A stretch of 36,169 nucleotides of DNA from an uncultured Eubacteriales bacterium (GCA_934489945.1 CAKSSY010000009.1:1-36169), one strand, 5' to 3'; counted from the stretch's first letter, positions 15,975 to 24,912 are shown. Numbers and translations: made by a program. Notes: generated by a model from the sequence alone, not told the origin.

Positions 15975-17180
15975 TCAGTCAATCAGCAGGAGGTCGGTTT
16001 GTTTCACTCCGGGAACGATGCCGGTCTCGGGGTAGTCGAGCAGGAGAGATTTGATATACGTCATTTTCAGAGGACGTTCAGCTTCTACGGCAAGCGGCAA
16101 CTTACCAAAGATCATCCGATAAATCATATGAGCCCCGACGTATCCTGCAAGAGGTTTACTATGGAGGTATGCGTCATTGACACAAAAATCCCACTTTGAA
16201 ATTCCGGTGTCGATCAGTCCGTAGATTTCCTGTCGCCAATTCAGGACTCTCACCTCGGGAAAGGCGGCAAACGCCTTTGTTAACGCCGGTTCTCTTTCAT
16301 TGTAGGCGGGAAAGATGATCAGCCGCGTTCCGGATTCGGCACAAATTGTGCTGAGTGTACGGAACGCGTCGATATTACTTTCGTAATAAAATCCGCACTG
16401 AAAAACGATATTGTATTTCCCTTCCCGGATATTGCGTATATATTGAGCGTTCTCTTGATTGTATACCAACGCTTCCAGTGTGGCACTGGAAATGGAGATT
16501 GCGTCCACCGAACATTCTTCACCGCTTTCGGCAATCATATTTTTCAGTTGTGTTCCGATTTCCGAAGTGCGGACAAAGCTATTGCCGTAGATCAAAATGG
16601 AGAGCGGCTCATCTGCACGGGAGGGGAGAGGTGTGATTGTCGGGCAGATGCCGACTTCCCAAAGAATATGGGTGCAGGCATCCTCGTCCAGTTCTTCCGG
16701 CTCCACATTCAGGTAGAGAAGTCTTTCCGATTTGGTGGTACAGGAGGCATACGTGGCGGTGAAGACCCGACGGATTTCTCCGTCTTCGGCATCGAGGCGC
16801 ACAAGCGAATAGTCGCAATAGAGCTCATCGTTTTCTATCCAGTCAACGAACTCCATTTCCCGTATTTTGGCGGGAGCAACGGAGCCGATACTTCCAATCT
16901 CCTTGCCGCGGCGTATGATCCGGTAGGATTCTGTGCCGGTTCTGGAGAATCTCCAATCACTCGGCACGGGGAGGGAGAGGGCAGTATAATCGTTACCGAA
17001 TGCGAAAGATCTTGTTGTCCACTCATTTTCCTCAATATGGCGGGCGGATATTTCTGCCAGTTCCGAAAAGGCGGTTTCGCTTTCCGGAGCTGTTGTTGTC
17101 CCGGCAGGATCGGTATCGGGACGAAATACGGACATGAACGGAAGAACAATGGTCAATAACAGACAGACCGCAATCTTCAT
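15975..17180 (-). CDS. SGNH-like exported protein (paralogue A)
   Basis: A 401-residue paralogue of the downstream lipoprotein. It has an N-terminal hydrophobic segment (about 3-19) but no lipobox Cys, so it is probably secreted or anchored by the uncleaved segment. A short Thr/Glu-rich spacer is followed by the same beta-rich domain (SFAFGNDYTALSLPVPSDW here, SFAFETDLVALSFPVPTDW in the paralogue) and the SGNH-like domain with LSILIYGNSFVRTS and NDAYLHSKPLAGYVGAHMIYR. I chose the ATG at 17180 (GGAGG, 8-nt spacing). The gaps to its neighbours are about 29 bp on both sides, so fba and both paralogues look like one transcript. I do not recognise a described family for the full architecture. Confidence 0.78.
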   Translation of the reverse strand: MKIAVCLLLTIVLPFMSVFRPDTDPAGTTTAPESETAFSELAEISARHIEENEWTTRSFAFGNDYTALSLPVPSDWRFSRTGTESYRIIRRGKEIGSIGSVAPAKIREMEFVDWIENDELYCDYSLVRLDAEDGEIRRVFTATYASCTTKSERLLYLNVEPEELDEDACTHILWEVGICPTITPLPSRADEPLSILIYGNSFVRTSEIGTQLKNMIAESGEECSVDAISISSATLEALVYNQENAQYIRNIREGKYNIVFQCGFYYESNIDAFRTLSTICAESGTRLIIFPAYNEREPALTKAFAAFPEVRVLNWRQEIYGLIDTGISKWDFCVNDAYLHSKPLAGYVGAHMIYRMIFGKLPLAVEAERPLKMTYIKSLLLDYPETGIVPGVKQTDLLLID

Positions 17181-17209
17181 AGTCAAAACCTCCGCAAATG
17201 ATGTGTGAG

Positions 17210-18073
17210 TTAAGCCTTGTTTGCAGAACCGAACAGTTCAATCTTTTCTTTTACGGTTTCCTTGATGGCTTCTACACCGGGAGCCAGGAGTTTTCTGGGG
17301 TCGAAGCCCTTTCCTACAAGATCCTTACCCTCTTCCACATACTTCCTTGTGGCGGCGGCAAAGGCAAGTTGGCATTCGGTGTTGACGTTGATCTTGGAAA
17401 CGCCGAGCGAAATTGCCTTACGGATCATATCGGCGGGGATGCCTGTACCGCCGTGAAGGACGAGAGGCATAGTGCCTGTCACTTCCTGAATGGCGGCAAG
17501 GGTGTCAAAGTGAAGACCCGGCCAGTTGGCGGGATATTTACCATGAATATTACCGATGCCGGCGGCAAGCATGGTGACGCCCAAATCGGCAATCATCTTA
17601 CATTCCTTGGGATCGGCAATCTCACCGCCGCCGATCACGCCGTCCTCTTCACCGCCGATAGCACCGACTTCTGCCTCAAGTGAGAGACCGAGCCGGTTGG
17701 TGATTTCTACAAGTTCCTTGGTTTTTTCAATATTTTCCTCAATGGAATACTTGGAGCCGTCGAACATAATGGAAGAGAATCCGGCATCAATGCACTTTTT
17801 GGCACCTTCATAGGTACCGTGGTCAAGGTGAAGGGCAACGGGAACGGTGATGTTCAGTTCTTCAATCATACTCTTGACCATGGCAGCAACGGTCTTGAAG
17901 CCGCACATATACTTACCTGCGCCTTCGGAAACACCGAGAATGACGGGAGAATTCATCTCCTGTGCGGTCTGGAGAATTGCCTTTGTCCATTCAAGGTTGT
18001 TGATATTGAACTGACCGACGGCATACTTGCCTGCCTTTGCTTTGGTGAGCATTTCCTTTGCTGATACTAACAT
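17210..18073 (-). CDS. fba: Class II fructose-1,6-bisphosphate aldolase
   Basis: Cleaves fructose-1,6-bisphosphate into DHAP and glyceraldehyde-3-phosphate in glycolysis, with a zinc enolate mechanism. The 287 residues hold HLDHG (His82, catalytic Asp84 and zinc ligand His85), FDGSKY, EAEVGAIGGEEDG, GNIHGKYP, LHGGTGI and KINVNTE, the phosphate-binding end. The length suits the class IIB group. The start is the ATG at 18073 with AAAGGAT; the longer frame to 18133 has no RBS. Tagatose-bisphosphate aldolases share these motifs, but the sequence fits the general clostridial Fba. It leads the operon with the two SGNH-like genes, an unexpected combination. Confidence 0.93.
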   Translation of the reverse strand: MLVSAKEMLTKAKAGKYAVGQFNINNLEWTKAILQTAQEMNSPVILGVSEGAGKYMCGFKTVAAMVKSMIEELNITVPVALHLDHGTYEGAKKCIDAGFSSIMFDGSKYSIEENIEKTKELVEITNRLGLSLEAEVGAIGGEEDGVIGGGEIADPKECKMIADLGVTMLAAGIGNIHGKYPANWPGLHFDTLAAIQEVTGTMPLVLHGGTGIPADMIRKAISLGVSKINVNTECQLAFAAATRKYVEEGKDLVGKGFDPRKLLAPGVEAIKETVKEKIELFGSANKA

Positions 18074-18148
18074 ACTGCATCCTTTCTTTGTGCGGGAGAG
18101 AATTCTGCGGAAACCGCAATGTCCGACGCACACATCATAAATTTTTAC

Positions 18149-18154
18149 TATTAT
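18149..18154 (-). promoter_or_regulatory. -10 box for fba
   Basis: TATAAT on minus upstream of fba. The better -35 match, TTGACC, is only 13 nt away; a TTTTTG at 16 nt would fit the spacing, so the -35 assignment is unsettled. Confidence 0.45.
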
Positions 18155-18179
18155 ACTTTACACCAAACGGTCAAAAAAA

Positions 18180-19568
18180 TCAAGGGGATTTTGTAAATTC
18201 CCGGATTCTTTTCTTGTTTGGTGTTAAAATCGGGAAATAGGAGAGAGTTTCCCGTCGCACCTCGTCGGAGAAAAAGCACAGGATCGGGACATGGAGGAAG
18301 AGCATAAGTGCGATGGTGAGGTCGGCAAAATTCCAAAGAAACTGAGGTGCGGCGACGGCACCGAGAAATATGACGGCAGAAAACGTAAAAATATAGGATA
18401 GCCGCACCCCTTTGCGGTTTCCGAACAGCCAGCGGACGCACTCAAGTCCGTAGTGTGCCCAACACAGGAGTGTGGCAAAACCGAAACAGAGAACGCTGAA
18501 GGCAAGAAAGACTTCAATCGCCTCTGAAGCCGCACCGCGAAAAACGGAAGAATAGGCGCGGATTGCTGCCATGACCGGATTGTCGGGAAACGCCGAGGTT
18601 CCGGCGGGATTCATAATGATGACGACGGCGGTAACGGTACAGAGCAGTATCGTGTCAACGAAGACCTCAAAAATCCCGAAAAATCCTTGCTCCACGGGAC
18701 TATCGGCATCGGCAGCGGCATGAGCAAAGGGGGAGGTGCCGCATCCCGCCTCGTTTGAGAGCAGTCCGCGCATGGTGCCGAAGCGGACCGCGCGTGAAAG
18801 AAAGAAACCGAACACGCCGCCCGTCGCGCTTTGCGGTGTGAAGGCTTCCCGAAAGATTTTTCCAAGTGCGGGAAGAATCTCATGCGGTCTTGCTGCCATA
18901 CAGATTATCGAAAGGAAAAGGAAGCCCCCGCACATGAGAGGCACAAGAAGATCGGTTACACGCAATACGGCATTGGTTCCCCGAATTAGCAGAAGGAAAC
19001 AGGCAATTGCTAAAAGCAGTCCGCAAAGGAAGGGGGGAAATCCTATCACGCCCTGCAAAGATCTTGCCACTGCCGCCGATTGGATACTGCATCCGGTTGT
19101 GAAGGAATCGGCGATACAGAGCACACAAAATGCGATTGAAAGAATGGTTCCGAGTCGCGGAAACCCGTGTGCGGAAAGCCCTTCCTTTATATAATATGGG
19201 GCACCGCCATGCCATGCGTTTCCTGTACGGTGTCGGTAACGCTGTGAGAGAAAGACCTCGGCATACTTCAGCAACATCGCCAGAATGGCACTGACCCACA
19301 TCCAGAAAACCGCTCCCGCACCGCCCATGGAGACGGCGGATGCTACGCCGACAATGTTGCCGACGCCAAGAGTTCCCGCAAGTGCCAGCGAGAGCGAACG
19401 AAAGGGGGAAACTCCGCTTTTGGGATTCTTTCTGCCGAGCACCCGCAGAATGACGGGCAGATATGTGAACGGAAAAAAGTGCAGACGTATTCCGTAAAAA
19501 ATGCCGGCAATCAACAGAAAAAGCGGCAGGATGGTGCCTGTCAGAAAATCTGTGAGCGATTCCGCCAT
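18180..19568 (-). CDS. Alanine/glycine:cation symporter (AGCS family)
   Basis: A 462-residue sodium- (or proton-) coupled amino acid importer in the cytoplasmic membrane, with about ten to eleven hydrophobic segments. Family signatures are visible: SLALAGTLGVGNIVGVASAVSMGGAGAVFWMW split over helices near 60-95, the HGGAPYYI segment, and FGTMRGLLSNEAGCGTSPFAHAAA near 270. These match AlsT/DagA/YaaJ proteins. Substrates are usually alanine or glycine; which one cannot be read here. The start at 19568 follows AAGGAGG. The upstream -10 is an extended TGG-TATAAA (19590-19585) with a poor -35. It is divergent from groESL. Confidence 0.93.
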   Translation of the reverse strand: MAESLTDFLTGTILPLFLLIAGIFYGIRLHFFPFTYLPVILRVLGRKNPKSGVSPFRSLSLALAGTLGVGNIVGVASAVSMGGAGAVFWMWVSAILAMLLKYAEVFLSQRYRHRTGNAWHGGAPYYIKEGLSAHGFPRLGTILSIAFCVLCIADSFTTGCSIQSAAVARSLQGVIGFPPFLCGLLLAIACFLLLIRGTNAVLRVTDLLVPLMCGGFLFLSIICMAARPHEILPALGKIFREAFTPQSATGGVFGFFLSRAVRFGTMRGLLSNEAGCGTSPFAHAAADADSPVEQGFFGIFEVFVDTILLCTVTAVVIIMNPAGTSAFPDNPVMAAIRAYSSVFRGAASEAIEVFLAFSVLCFGFATLLCWAHYGLECVRWLFGNRKGVRLSYIFTFSAVIFLGAVAAPQFLWNFADLTIALMLFLHVPILCFFSDEVRRETLSYFPILTPNKKRIREFTKSP

Positions 19569-19658
19569 GTTGGAACCCTCCTTTTTTATACCAGTCTATG
19601 GAAAAAGAAACGGATTTATGTGGAAATGTTAAATAAATGTTAAATGTGAAAAAAACTC

Positions 19659-19686
19659 TTGATTTTTTGAAAAAATGTTCTATAAT
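19659..19686 (+). promoter_or_regulatory. Promoter of groESL
   Basis: TTGATT (19659-19664), a 16-nt spacer, TATAAT (19681-19686). The expected start (about 19693) places the CIRCE element at +3. Confidence 0.75.
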
Positions 19687-19694
19687 AAACAATG

Positions 19695-19721
19695 TTGGCA
19701 CTCGGAATCAATGAGTGCCAA
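19695..19721. promoter_or_regulatory. CIRCE operator (HrcA site)
   Basis: TTGGCACTC-N9-GAGTGCCAA, a perfect inverted repeat that matches the CIRCE consensus TTAGCACTC-N9-GAGTGCTAA except for a symmetric A-to-G/T-to-C change in both arms. HrcA should bind here and repress groESL until heat or misfolding stress. Confidence 0.95.
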
Positions 19722-19776
19722 CACGGACAAAAAATCAAAAAATTTTTCCACATAAAGTTGAAGGAGGATTTTTCAA

Positions 19777-20064
19777 ATGACGATCAAACCGCTTGCAGAC
19801 AGAGTTGTTCTGAAGGCAACTGAAGCCGAGGAAAAAACCAAGACCGGTATCATTCTTACCGCTTCCGCACAGGAAAAGCCGCAGATTGCTGAGGTTGTGG
19901 CTGTCGGTCCCGGCGGACAGGATGAGAAGGGCAACACCATCCAGATGAACGTGAAGGTCGGTGACAAGGTCATCGCTTCCAAGTACTCCGGCACCGAAGT
20001 TAAATGTGACGGTACCGAGTACACAATCGTCCGTCAGGGCGACATTCTCGCAATCGTAGAATAA
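19777..20064 (+). CDS. groES: Co-chaperonin GroES
   Basis: A 95-residue Hsp10 subunit that caps the GroEL cavity as a heptamer. It begins MTIKPLADRVVLK and has the mobile-loop region ATEAEEKTKTGIILTASAQEK in its usual place (about residues 14-34), then the beta-barrel with GDKVIASKYSGTEVK. Length and order are standard. The RBS is AAGGAGG. It is the first gene of the CIRCE-controlled pair, 20 bp from groEL. Confidence 0.98.
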   Translation: MTIKPLADRVVLKATEAEEKTKTGIILTASAQEKPQIAEVVAVGPGGQDEKGNTIQMNVKVGDKVIASKYSGTEVKCDGTEYTIVRQGDILAIVE

Positions 20065-20084
20065 TTTTTCAGGAGGAAACAATC

Positions 20085-21719
20085 ATGGCAAAGGATATAC
20101 TTTACGGAATTGAGGCAAGAAACGCACTTCTGAGAGGCGTTGACAAACTTGCCGACACAGTGAAAATTACACTTGGTCCGAAGGGACGCAATGTCGTTCT
20201 TGACAAAAAATACGGTTCTCCTCTTATCACCAATGACGGTGTTACCATCGCCAAGGAAATTGAACTTGAGGACGAGGCGGAAAACATGGGCGCACAGCTC
20301 GTGAAGGAAGTCGCCACCAAGACCAACGATGCCGCCGGCGATGGCACAACCACCGCTACACTGTTGGCACAGGCATTTGTCCGTGAGGGCATGAAAAACG
20401 TGACCGCAGGAGCCAATCCCATGGTCATTCGCAAGGGCATCAAGAAGGCTGTTGATCGTGCTGTGGAAAGCCTTGTCGCCAACTCCAAACCTGTGAACGG
20501 CAAGGAAGATATCGCGCGTGTCGGAACCATTTCCGCGGGCGACGAAGTGATTGGTCAGTTGATTGCGGATGCGATGGAAAAGGTTACCTCCGACGGCGTT
20601 ATTACCGTGGAGGAATCCAAGTCCGCCGACACCTACTCCGAGGTTGTGGAAGGTATGCAGTTTGATCGCGGCTACCTTTCTCCCTATATGGCAACCGATA
20701 TGGACAAGATGGAAGCCGTTATCGACGATGCTTACATTCTGATTACCGACAAGAAGATTTCCAACATTCAGGAAATCCTGGAACTTCTTAACCAGATCGT
20801 CCAGGCGGGCAAGAAGCTCGTAATCATTGCCGAGGATGTTGAGGGCGAGGCTCTTACCACTTTGGTTCTGAATAAACTGCGCGGAACCTTCTCCTGCGTT
20901 GCCGTAAAGGCTCCCGGATTTGGCGACAGAAGAAAAGAAATGCTTCGTGATATTGCTATCCTGACCGGCGGCGAGGTGATTTCCTCCGAACTGGGTCTGG
21001 AACTCAAAGACACCACAATGGCACAGCTTGGTCATGCAAAGCAGGTTAAGGTGAACAAGGACAATACCATTATTGTCGACGGTGCGGGTGACTCCGATGC
21101 TATCAAGGCTCGTGTTTCTCAGATTCGCACCGCTATTGAGACCACCACATCCGATTTTGATCGTGAGAAATTGCAGGAAAGACTTGCCAAACTCGCGGGC
21201 GGTGTTGCCGTCATCAAGGTCGGTGCCGCTACTGAGGTCGAGATGAAGGAAAAGAAACTCCGCATTGAGGATGCTCTTAACGCAACCCGTGCAGCTGTGG
21301 AGGAAGGCATTGTTGCAGGTGGCGGAACGGCTTACCTCAATGTCATCGGCGAGGTTGCCAAGCTGATGGATAGCGTGGAAGGCGACGAAAAGACCGGTGT
21401 CAAGATTGTTCTCAAGGCACTTGAAGAGCCGGTTCGTCAGATTGCCGCAAACGCAGGCTTTGACGGCGGTGTGATTGTCGATAAAATCATGAACTCCGGC
21501 AAGGTTGGTTACGGCTTTGATGCTTACAATGAAGTTTACTGCGACATGATGAGTGCCGGCATTGTGGATCCCACCAAGGTGACACGTTCCGCTCTTCAGA
21601 ACGCCGCTTCGATTGCCAGCGTAATTCTTACCACAGAGTCTGTTGTTGCCGACAAGAAGGAAGAGAATCCCGCACCCGCTGCCGCTCCCATGAACGGCGG
21701 TATGGGCGGTATGTATTGA
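20085..21719 (+). CDS. groEL: Chaperonin GroEL
   Basis: A 544-residue Hsp60 ATPase that folds client proteins inside the tetradecamer. It begins MAKDILYGIEARNALLRG and has the ATP-binding LGPKGRNV, NDGVTIAKEIE and DAAGDGTTTATLLAQ, and the C-terminal AAPMNGGMGGMY tail. The length is canonical. The RBS is CAGGAGG. Preference for common codons suggests high expression. A hairpin lies 32 nt past the stop. Confidence 0.99.
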   Translation: MAKDILYGIEARNALLRGVDKLADTVKITLGPKGRNVVLDKKYGSPLITNDGVTIAKEIELEDEAENMGAQLVKEVATKTNDAAGDGTTTATLLAQAFVREGMKNVTAGANPMVIRKGIKKAVDRAVESLVANSKPVNGKEDIARVGTISAGDEVIGQLIADAMEKVTSDGVITVEESKSADTYSEVVEGMQFDRGYLSPYMATDMDKMEAVIDDAYILITDKKISNIQEILELLNQIVQAGKKLVIIAEDVEGEALTTLVLNKLRGTFSCVAVKAPGFGDRRKEMLRDIAILTGGEVISSELGLELKDTTMAQLGHAKQVKVNKDNTIIVDGAGDSDAIKARVSQIRTAIETTTSDFDREKLQERLAKLAGGVAVIKVGAATEVEMKEKKLRIEDALNATRAAVEEGIVAGGGTAYLNVIGEVAKLMDSVEGDEKTGVKIVLKALEEPVRQIAANAGFDGGVIVDKIMNSGKVGYGFDAYNEVYCDMMSAGIVDPTKVTRSALQNAASIASVILTTESVVADKKEENPAPAAAPMNGGMGGMY

Positions 21720-21751
21720 TCTGAACTGTTGTTGCTACACGAATCGCATAT

Positions 21752-21790
21752 ACAGGAAGGGCTGACGCATCTTGCGTCAGCCCTTCCTGT
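21752..21790 (+). terminator. Strong hairpin behind groEL
   Basis: An 18-bp perfect stem ACAGGAAGGGCTGACGCA / TGCGTCAGCCCTTCCTGT with a 3-nt loop (21770-21772). Only CGTTTTG follows, so the U tract is poor; it may stabilise the 3' end rather than terminate alone. Confidence 0.65.
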
Positions 21791-21956
21791 CGTTTTGCAA
21801 AAGGCGGAATACAGGGGCAACAGTCGGCGGGGTAGGTCTTGTCGTGATTTACAAATCGTGAATTTCCTTTCCGATGCTCCTTTTGTCCAAGAAAATGCAA
21901 CAGTGTTTTTATATTTGCGGTGCGTTATGGTGAGAAATAAGTTTATCGGCAAAAAA

Positions 21957-22162
21957 GGGGTGTTAAAAAACTCAAAATGAGTTTTTTAACACCCCGACGA
22001 CTTTGGTCCCAGCGGCTTTCAGCCGCCGTTTTGCCGCCAAGAAAATCGAAAAAACAAAGTCACAGAGGCAAAAACGACTAAGATCGCCTCAAAAATGTCG
22101 GTCAGGGTTCCGGCATTTTTGAGGGGCTGTTAAAAACTTGATGTTTTTAACAGCCCCTTTTT
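21957..22162. repeat. Multi-hairpin intergenic element
   Basis: About 205 bp with no credible gene. It holds (A) an 18-bp perfect stem GGGGTGTTAAAAAACTCA (21957-21974) with its complement at 21978-21995; (B) GCGGCT-TTC-AGCCGC (22012-22026), enclosed by GACTTTG (21999-22005) and CAAAGTC (22055-22061); (C) a 15-bp stem with one G-U, 22087-22101 with 22110-22124; (D) a 15-bp stem GGGGCTGTTAAAAAC (22123-22137) with 22143-22157 and TTTTT. Arms of A and D are near-identical, so A's right arm could pair with D's left arm. It could be a mobile palindromic repeat or a structured RNA. Confidence 0.55.
22123..22162 (+). terminator. Intrinsic terminator at the end of the element
   Basis: Stem GGGGCTGTTAAAAAC / GTTTTTAACAGCCCC, loop TTGAT, then TTTTT. 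It would stop any read-through from groEL before the convergent binding-protein gene. Confidence 0.8.
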
Positions 22163-22173
22163 ACTTTTTCGGA

Positions 22174-23994
22174 TTATTCTTCCGGAACATAGGATTCCCA
22201 GTTCTTCTGTTTCGTACTGTTGAAGATTCGGGTTCCGTAGTAAGTGCTCTTTGTGCCGGAGAGATCTTTGCTTATCAGGTAGGCATCCTCATTGAACAGG
22301 ATCGGAATGACAGGCATATCGGCAAGGATTTTTGCCTCTGCCTCGTGCAACAGGCTTGCTCTTTCGCTGAGCGAAACCGTTTCGTTGATTTTTTCGATCA
22401 AGGCGTCATATTCGGTGTTTTCATAACCTGTAATATGTTTGGAGAGAACGTAATACGGCTGACCGTTTTCGTCTTTCAAGCCCATATTCATTGCCTGTCC
22501 CGAGAACCCAAGGGCAAAATTGGAAAGAATTCCAAATGCATCGGTACTATAGGAGATCAGATCCACACCTGCAACTTCATAATCGCCAACCATGAATTTC
22601 TCAAGGAAGATGTCATCACGAATATCAGTGGGAACTTCATTGGTGGTTCCGATGTCATCATTGACGATTACTTTGACTTTATCGACTGTAACTCTGAATC
22701 CGAGTGCGTTCCATGCTTCTGCCACCTTTTCGGCAATCAGGACATGAACGGCATCATAAGCGGGAACACTGATTTTGAAGCTGTACTGAGAGGCGGTAAT
22801 CCCTGCAGCACTCAACTTTGCTTTTGCCGCGGAGAGATCTGCAGTGCCGGAAATGATATCGCCGCCGACTTTACGGAACTGTTTCTTGGCAGAATCGGTC
22901 TCAAACACGCCGTAAGGAATCAATGCAGTAGCTGCCTTGGCAAATACCACTTCATCGGCAATTGCCTGACGATCAATGGCAAGGGAAAGTGCCTCACGGA
23001 CTTCCTTGATGGCAAACAATTTGGTGCCGCCGATCTCGGCATTTTCATTCAGGTAGTAGGTATGAGTGGAAAGAGCATCGGTGATCTTGGCTTTATCCTT
23101 ATATTCTTCACGATAGGAGAGCGGAATCTCACCAACATAAAAAATTTCACCGTTTTCATATGCGGTCATAATCTCGTCTGCTGATTTGGTATAATCAACG
23201 ACCAGACGATAGGGAATGACCGATTTATCAAGTGCGTCCTTCTCCTTATTTCTCAGGTAGTAGGGATTTCTTTCAAGAAGCAGGTTATTATTGGCATCCT
23301 CATAGGAGGTTCTGCGAATCATAAACGGTCCGCTACACACCATGGTGGCAGGTTTCTTTGCCCAGTCTGCGGTTCTCGATACAATGATTTCACGCAACGG
23401 AACCAGCGCATAGCTTGTCAGATTTCGGATGAAGCCGTCGTAGTCAATCGCGGGTTTGCCCTTAGCATCCAATTTTTCCTCAAAGAAAATCTCAAGGGAT
23501 GTAGTATTGATGGCGTAAATCTGCAAAGCGTCAATGGAAAGATCTCCCTCCTTGACGGCTTTCGCATTCTTGATCGGATAAAGCAGGGGAGCAGCTTCAC
23601 TGGTAGCTTCCACATCCAGAATCCGCTTCCATGCGAATACGACATCGTTCGCGGAAATCTGTGTGCCGTCACTCCAATAGGATGGTTTGAGAGTGATGGT
23701 CATTTTATACTCGTGGTTGTTTGTGTCTTCCTTAATGGTGTAGTCACTGACGAGTTCCTTTTTGACTTTACCGTCCGAATCAAGACGGAACAGCGGCATG
23801 AAGAGAAGGCTCATGACCTTCAGTGCCGAATCGTTATTATAGGAATTTGCCGGGTCATAATCATAAACACGGTCGGCAAGATACATGGTGATGTACGCAC
23901 CGCGGTTATCTGCATTGATCTTACTGCCGCAGGAAACGAAGCAGGCAAGAACCATGATGGCACACAAAACGAAAGCTGTGATCCGTTTTATCAT
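22174..23994 (-). CDS. ABC transporter solute-binding lipoprotein (SBP_bac_5, peptide type)
   Basis: A 606-residue binding protein of the OppA/DppA kind. The signal peptide ends in FVSCGS (lipobox, Cys at 22), so it is anchored on the outer face of the membrane. Family landmarks include YDPANSYNNDSALKVMSLLF near the start, LKPSYWSDGTQISANDVVFAWKRI split around residues 105-130, a VREALSLAIDRQAIADEV segment, and a C-terminal ILADMPVIPILF. Peptides are the likely ligand, though sugars or nickel are possible. No permease or ATPase gene is adjacent, so it must work with a transporter encoded elsewhere. The start at 23994 has AGGAGG at about 11 nt. It lies 57 bp behind the endonuclease-like gene. 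Confidence 0.9.
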   Translation of the reverse strand: MIKRITAFVLCAIMVLACFVSCGSKINADNRGAYITMYLADRVYDYDPANSYNNDSALKVMSLLFMPLFRLDSDGKVKKELVSDYTIKEDTNNHEYKMTITLKPSYWSDGTQISANDVVFAWKRILDVEATSEAAPLLYPIKNAKAVKEGDLSIDALQIYAINTTSLEIFFEEKLDAKGKPAIDYDGFIRNLTSYALVPLREIIVSRTADWAKKPATMVCSGPFMIRRTSYEDANNNLLLERNPYYLRNKEKDALDKSVIPYRLVVDYTKSADEIMTAYENGEIFYVGEIPLSYREEYKDKAKITDALSTHTYYLNENAEIGGTKLFAIKEVREALSLAIDRQAIADEVVFAKAATALIPYGVFETDSAKKQFRKVGGDIISGTADLSAAKAKLSAAGITASQYSFKISVPAYDAVHVLIAEKVAEAWNALGFRVTVDKVKVIVNDDIGTTNEVPTDIRDDIFLEKFMVGDYEVAGVDLISYSTDAFGILSNFALGFSGQAMNMGLKDENGQPYYVLSKHITGYENTEYDALIEKINETVSLSERASLLHEAEAKILADMPVIPILFNEDAYLISKDLSGTKSTYYGTRIFNSTKQKNWESYVPEE

Positions 23995-24051
23995 AGTTTG
24001 ATAATCCTCCTGAAATATAAAAAGAAATATATTTTTTGACAGCGTGTCCGC

Positions 24052-24828
24052 TTATCGGGAGCTGACAGCAAGGTCAAGAATTACGGCGTTATGGTCGGAG
24101 ATCAATTTTCCGTGCAATTTATCGAAAACAGCGTATTTCTTCGCCGCAATTCCTTCTGTGACGAAGCAGTAATCAATAATTCCGCAATAGGGCATCTTGT
24201 CGCAAAAATCATTGAAAGTGCCGATTGCGGTCGTGACCGGGGCAACGATTCTTACATCGGTCAACTCGGCACAAACGGATTTATAAATCTCCGAATCGGG
24301 TTCCGAATTAAAGTCTCCGGTCAGGATGGCGGGAAGTTCGCGGTCCTTGCACAGTCCGCGCATCCGGGGCAGAAGAACCGTCAGTTCTTTCCTCCGGACT
24401 TCCTCCGAGTCAACATTCAGATGTGTATTAAAATGCAGAAACCGTGCGCCGGTTGCACGGATACGGTATTCGGCATAGCAACAGGAAATAAAGAACCGGG
24501 ATCCGAATCCCTTTGAGGAAATGTCCGGCGTTTCTGAAAGCCAAAAGACACCGGAATCGACAAGCTCAAGACTTTGCGGGCGATACCACATATAATTTTT
24601 GGTCACACCGTCCGAAGGAACCGCCTGCGCACGCACATATCCGTGCGGAGCGAGAACGTCGTCGAGCCGTTCGCGCCAAAAGGCTTCACATTCCTGAGTT
24701 CCGAGCGTGTCCGGCAACGCCGTGCCGACAAATTCGGCAATCAGAGGTTCCCGTTCCCGTTGGAAGTTGGAATCTGCTGATTTTGCCGTTTTCAAATTAA
24801 GAGAAACGGCTCTGAAACCATTTTCCAT
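24052..24828 (-). CDS. Endonuclease/exonuclease/phosphatase family protein
   Basis: A 258-residue EEP-fold phosphodiesterase or phosphatase. The metal and catalytic motifs appear in order: NLK at the start (Asn ligand), TQECEAFW (Glu), FNTHLNVDS (His), LTGDFNSEPDS (Asp/Asn), IDYCFV, and SDHNAVILDL (Asp-His at the C-terminus). No signal peptide is seen. Substrates in this fold range from DNA to sphingolipids and sugar phosphates, so none is assigned. I chose the ATG at 24828 (AAAGGT, 6-nt spacing); the frame extends to 24909, but that ATG lies at the predicted transcription start (about 24906). It may share a transcript with the downstream binding protein. Confidence 0.87.
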   Translation of the reverse strand: MENGFRAVSLNLKTAKSADSNFQREREPLIAEFVGTALPDTLGTQECEAFWRERLDDVLAPHGYVRAQAVPSDGVTKNYMWYRPQSLELVDSGVFWLSETPDISSKGFGSRFFISCCYAEYRIRATGARFLHFNTHLNVDSEEVRRKELTVLLPRMRGLCKDRELPAILTGDFNSEPDSEIYKSVCAELTDVRIVAPVTTAIGTFNDFCDKMPYCGIIDYCFVTEGIAAKKYAVFDKLHGKLISDHNAVILDLAVSSR

Positions 24829-24912
24829 CAGCTTACCTTTCCGTTTCATCATGATATGACGATTTTGCGAAACTGCCTTCATCATCCGGCAACATCGAAA
24901 GTCATTCAAATC

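Noticed and set aside
19695..19721. CIRCE variant as a novelty
   Set aside because: The symmetric change keeps the palindrome; this is ordinary variation of a known operator.
21729..21980. 83-codon frame behind groEL and its antisense frames
   Set aside because: It crosses two perfect hairpins and has no RBS; better explained as non-coding.
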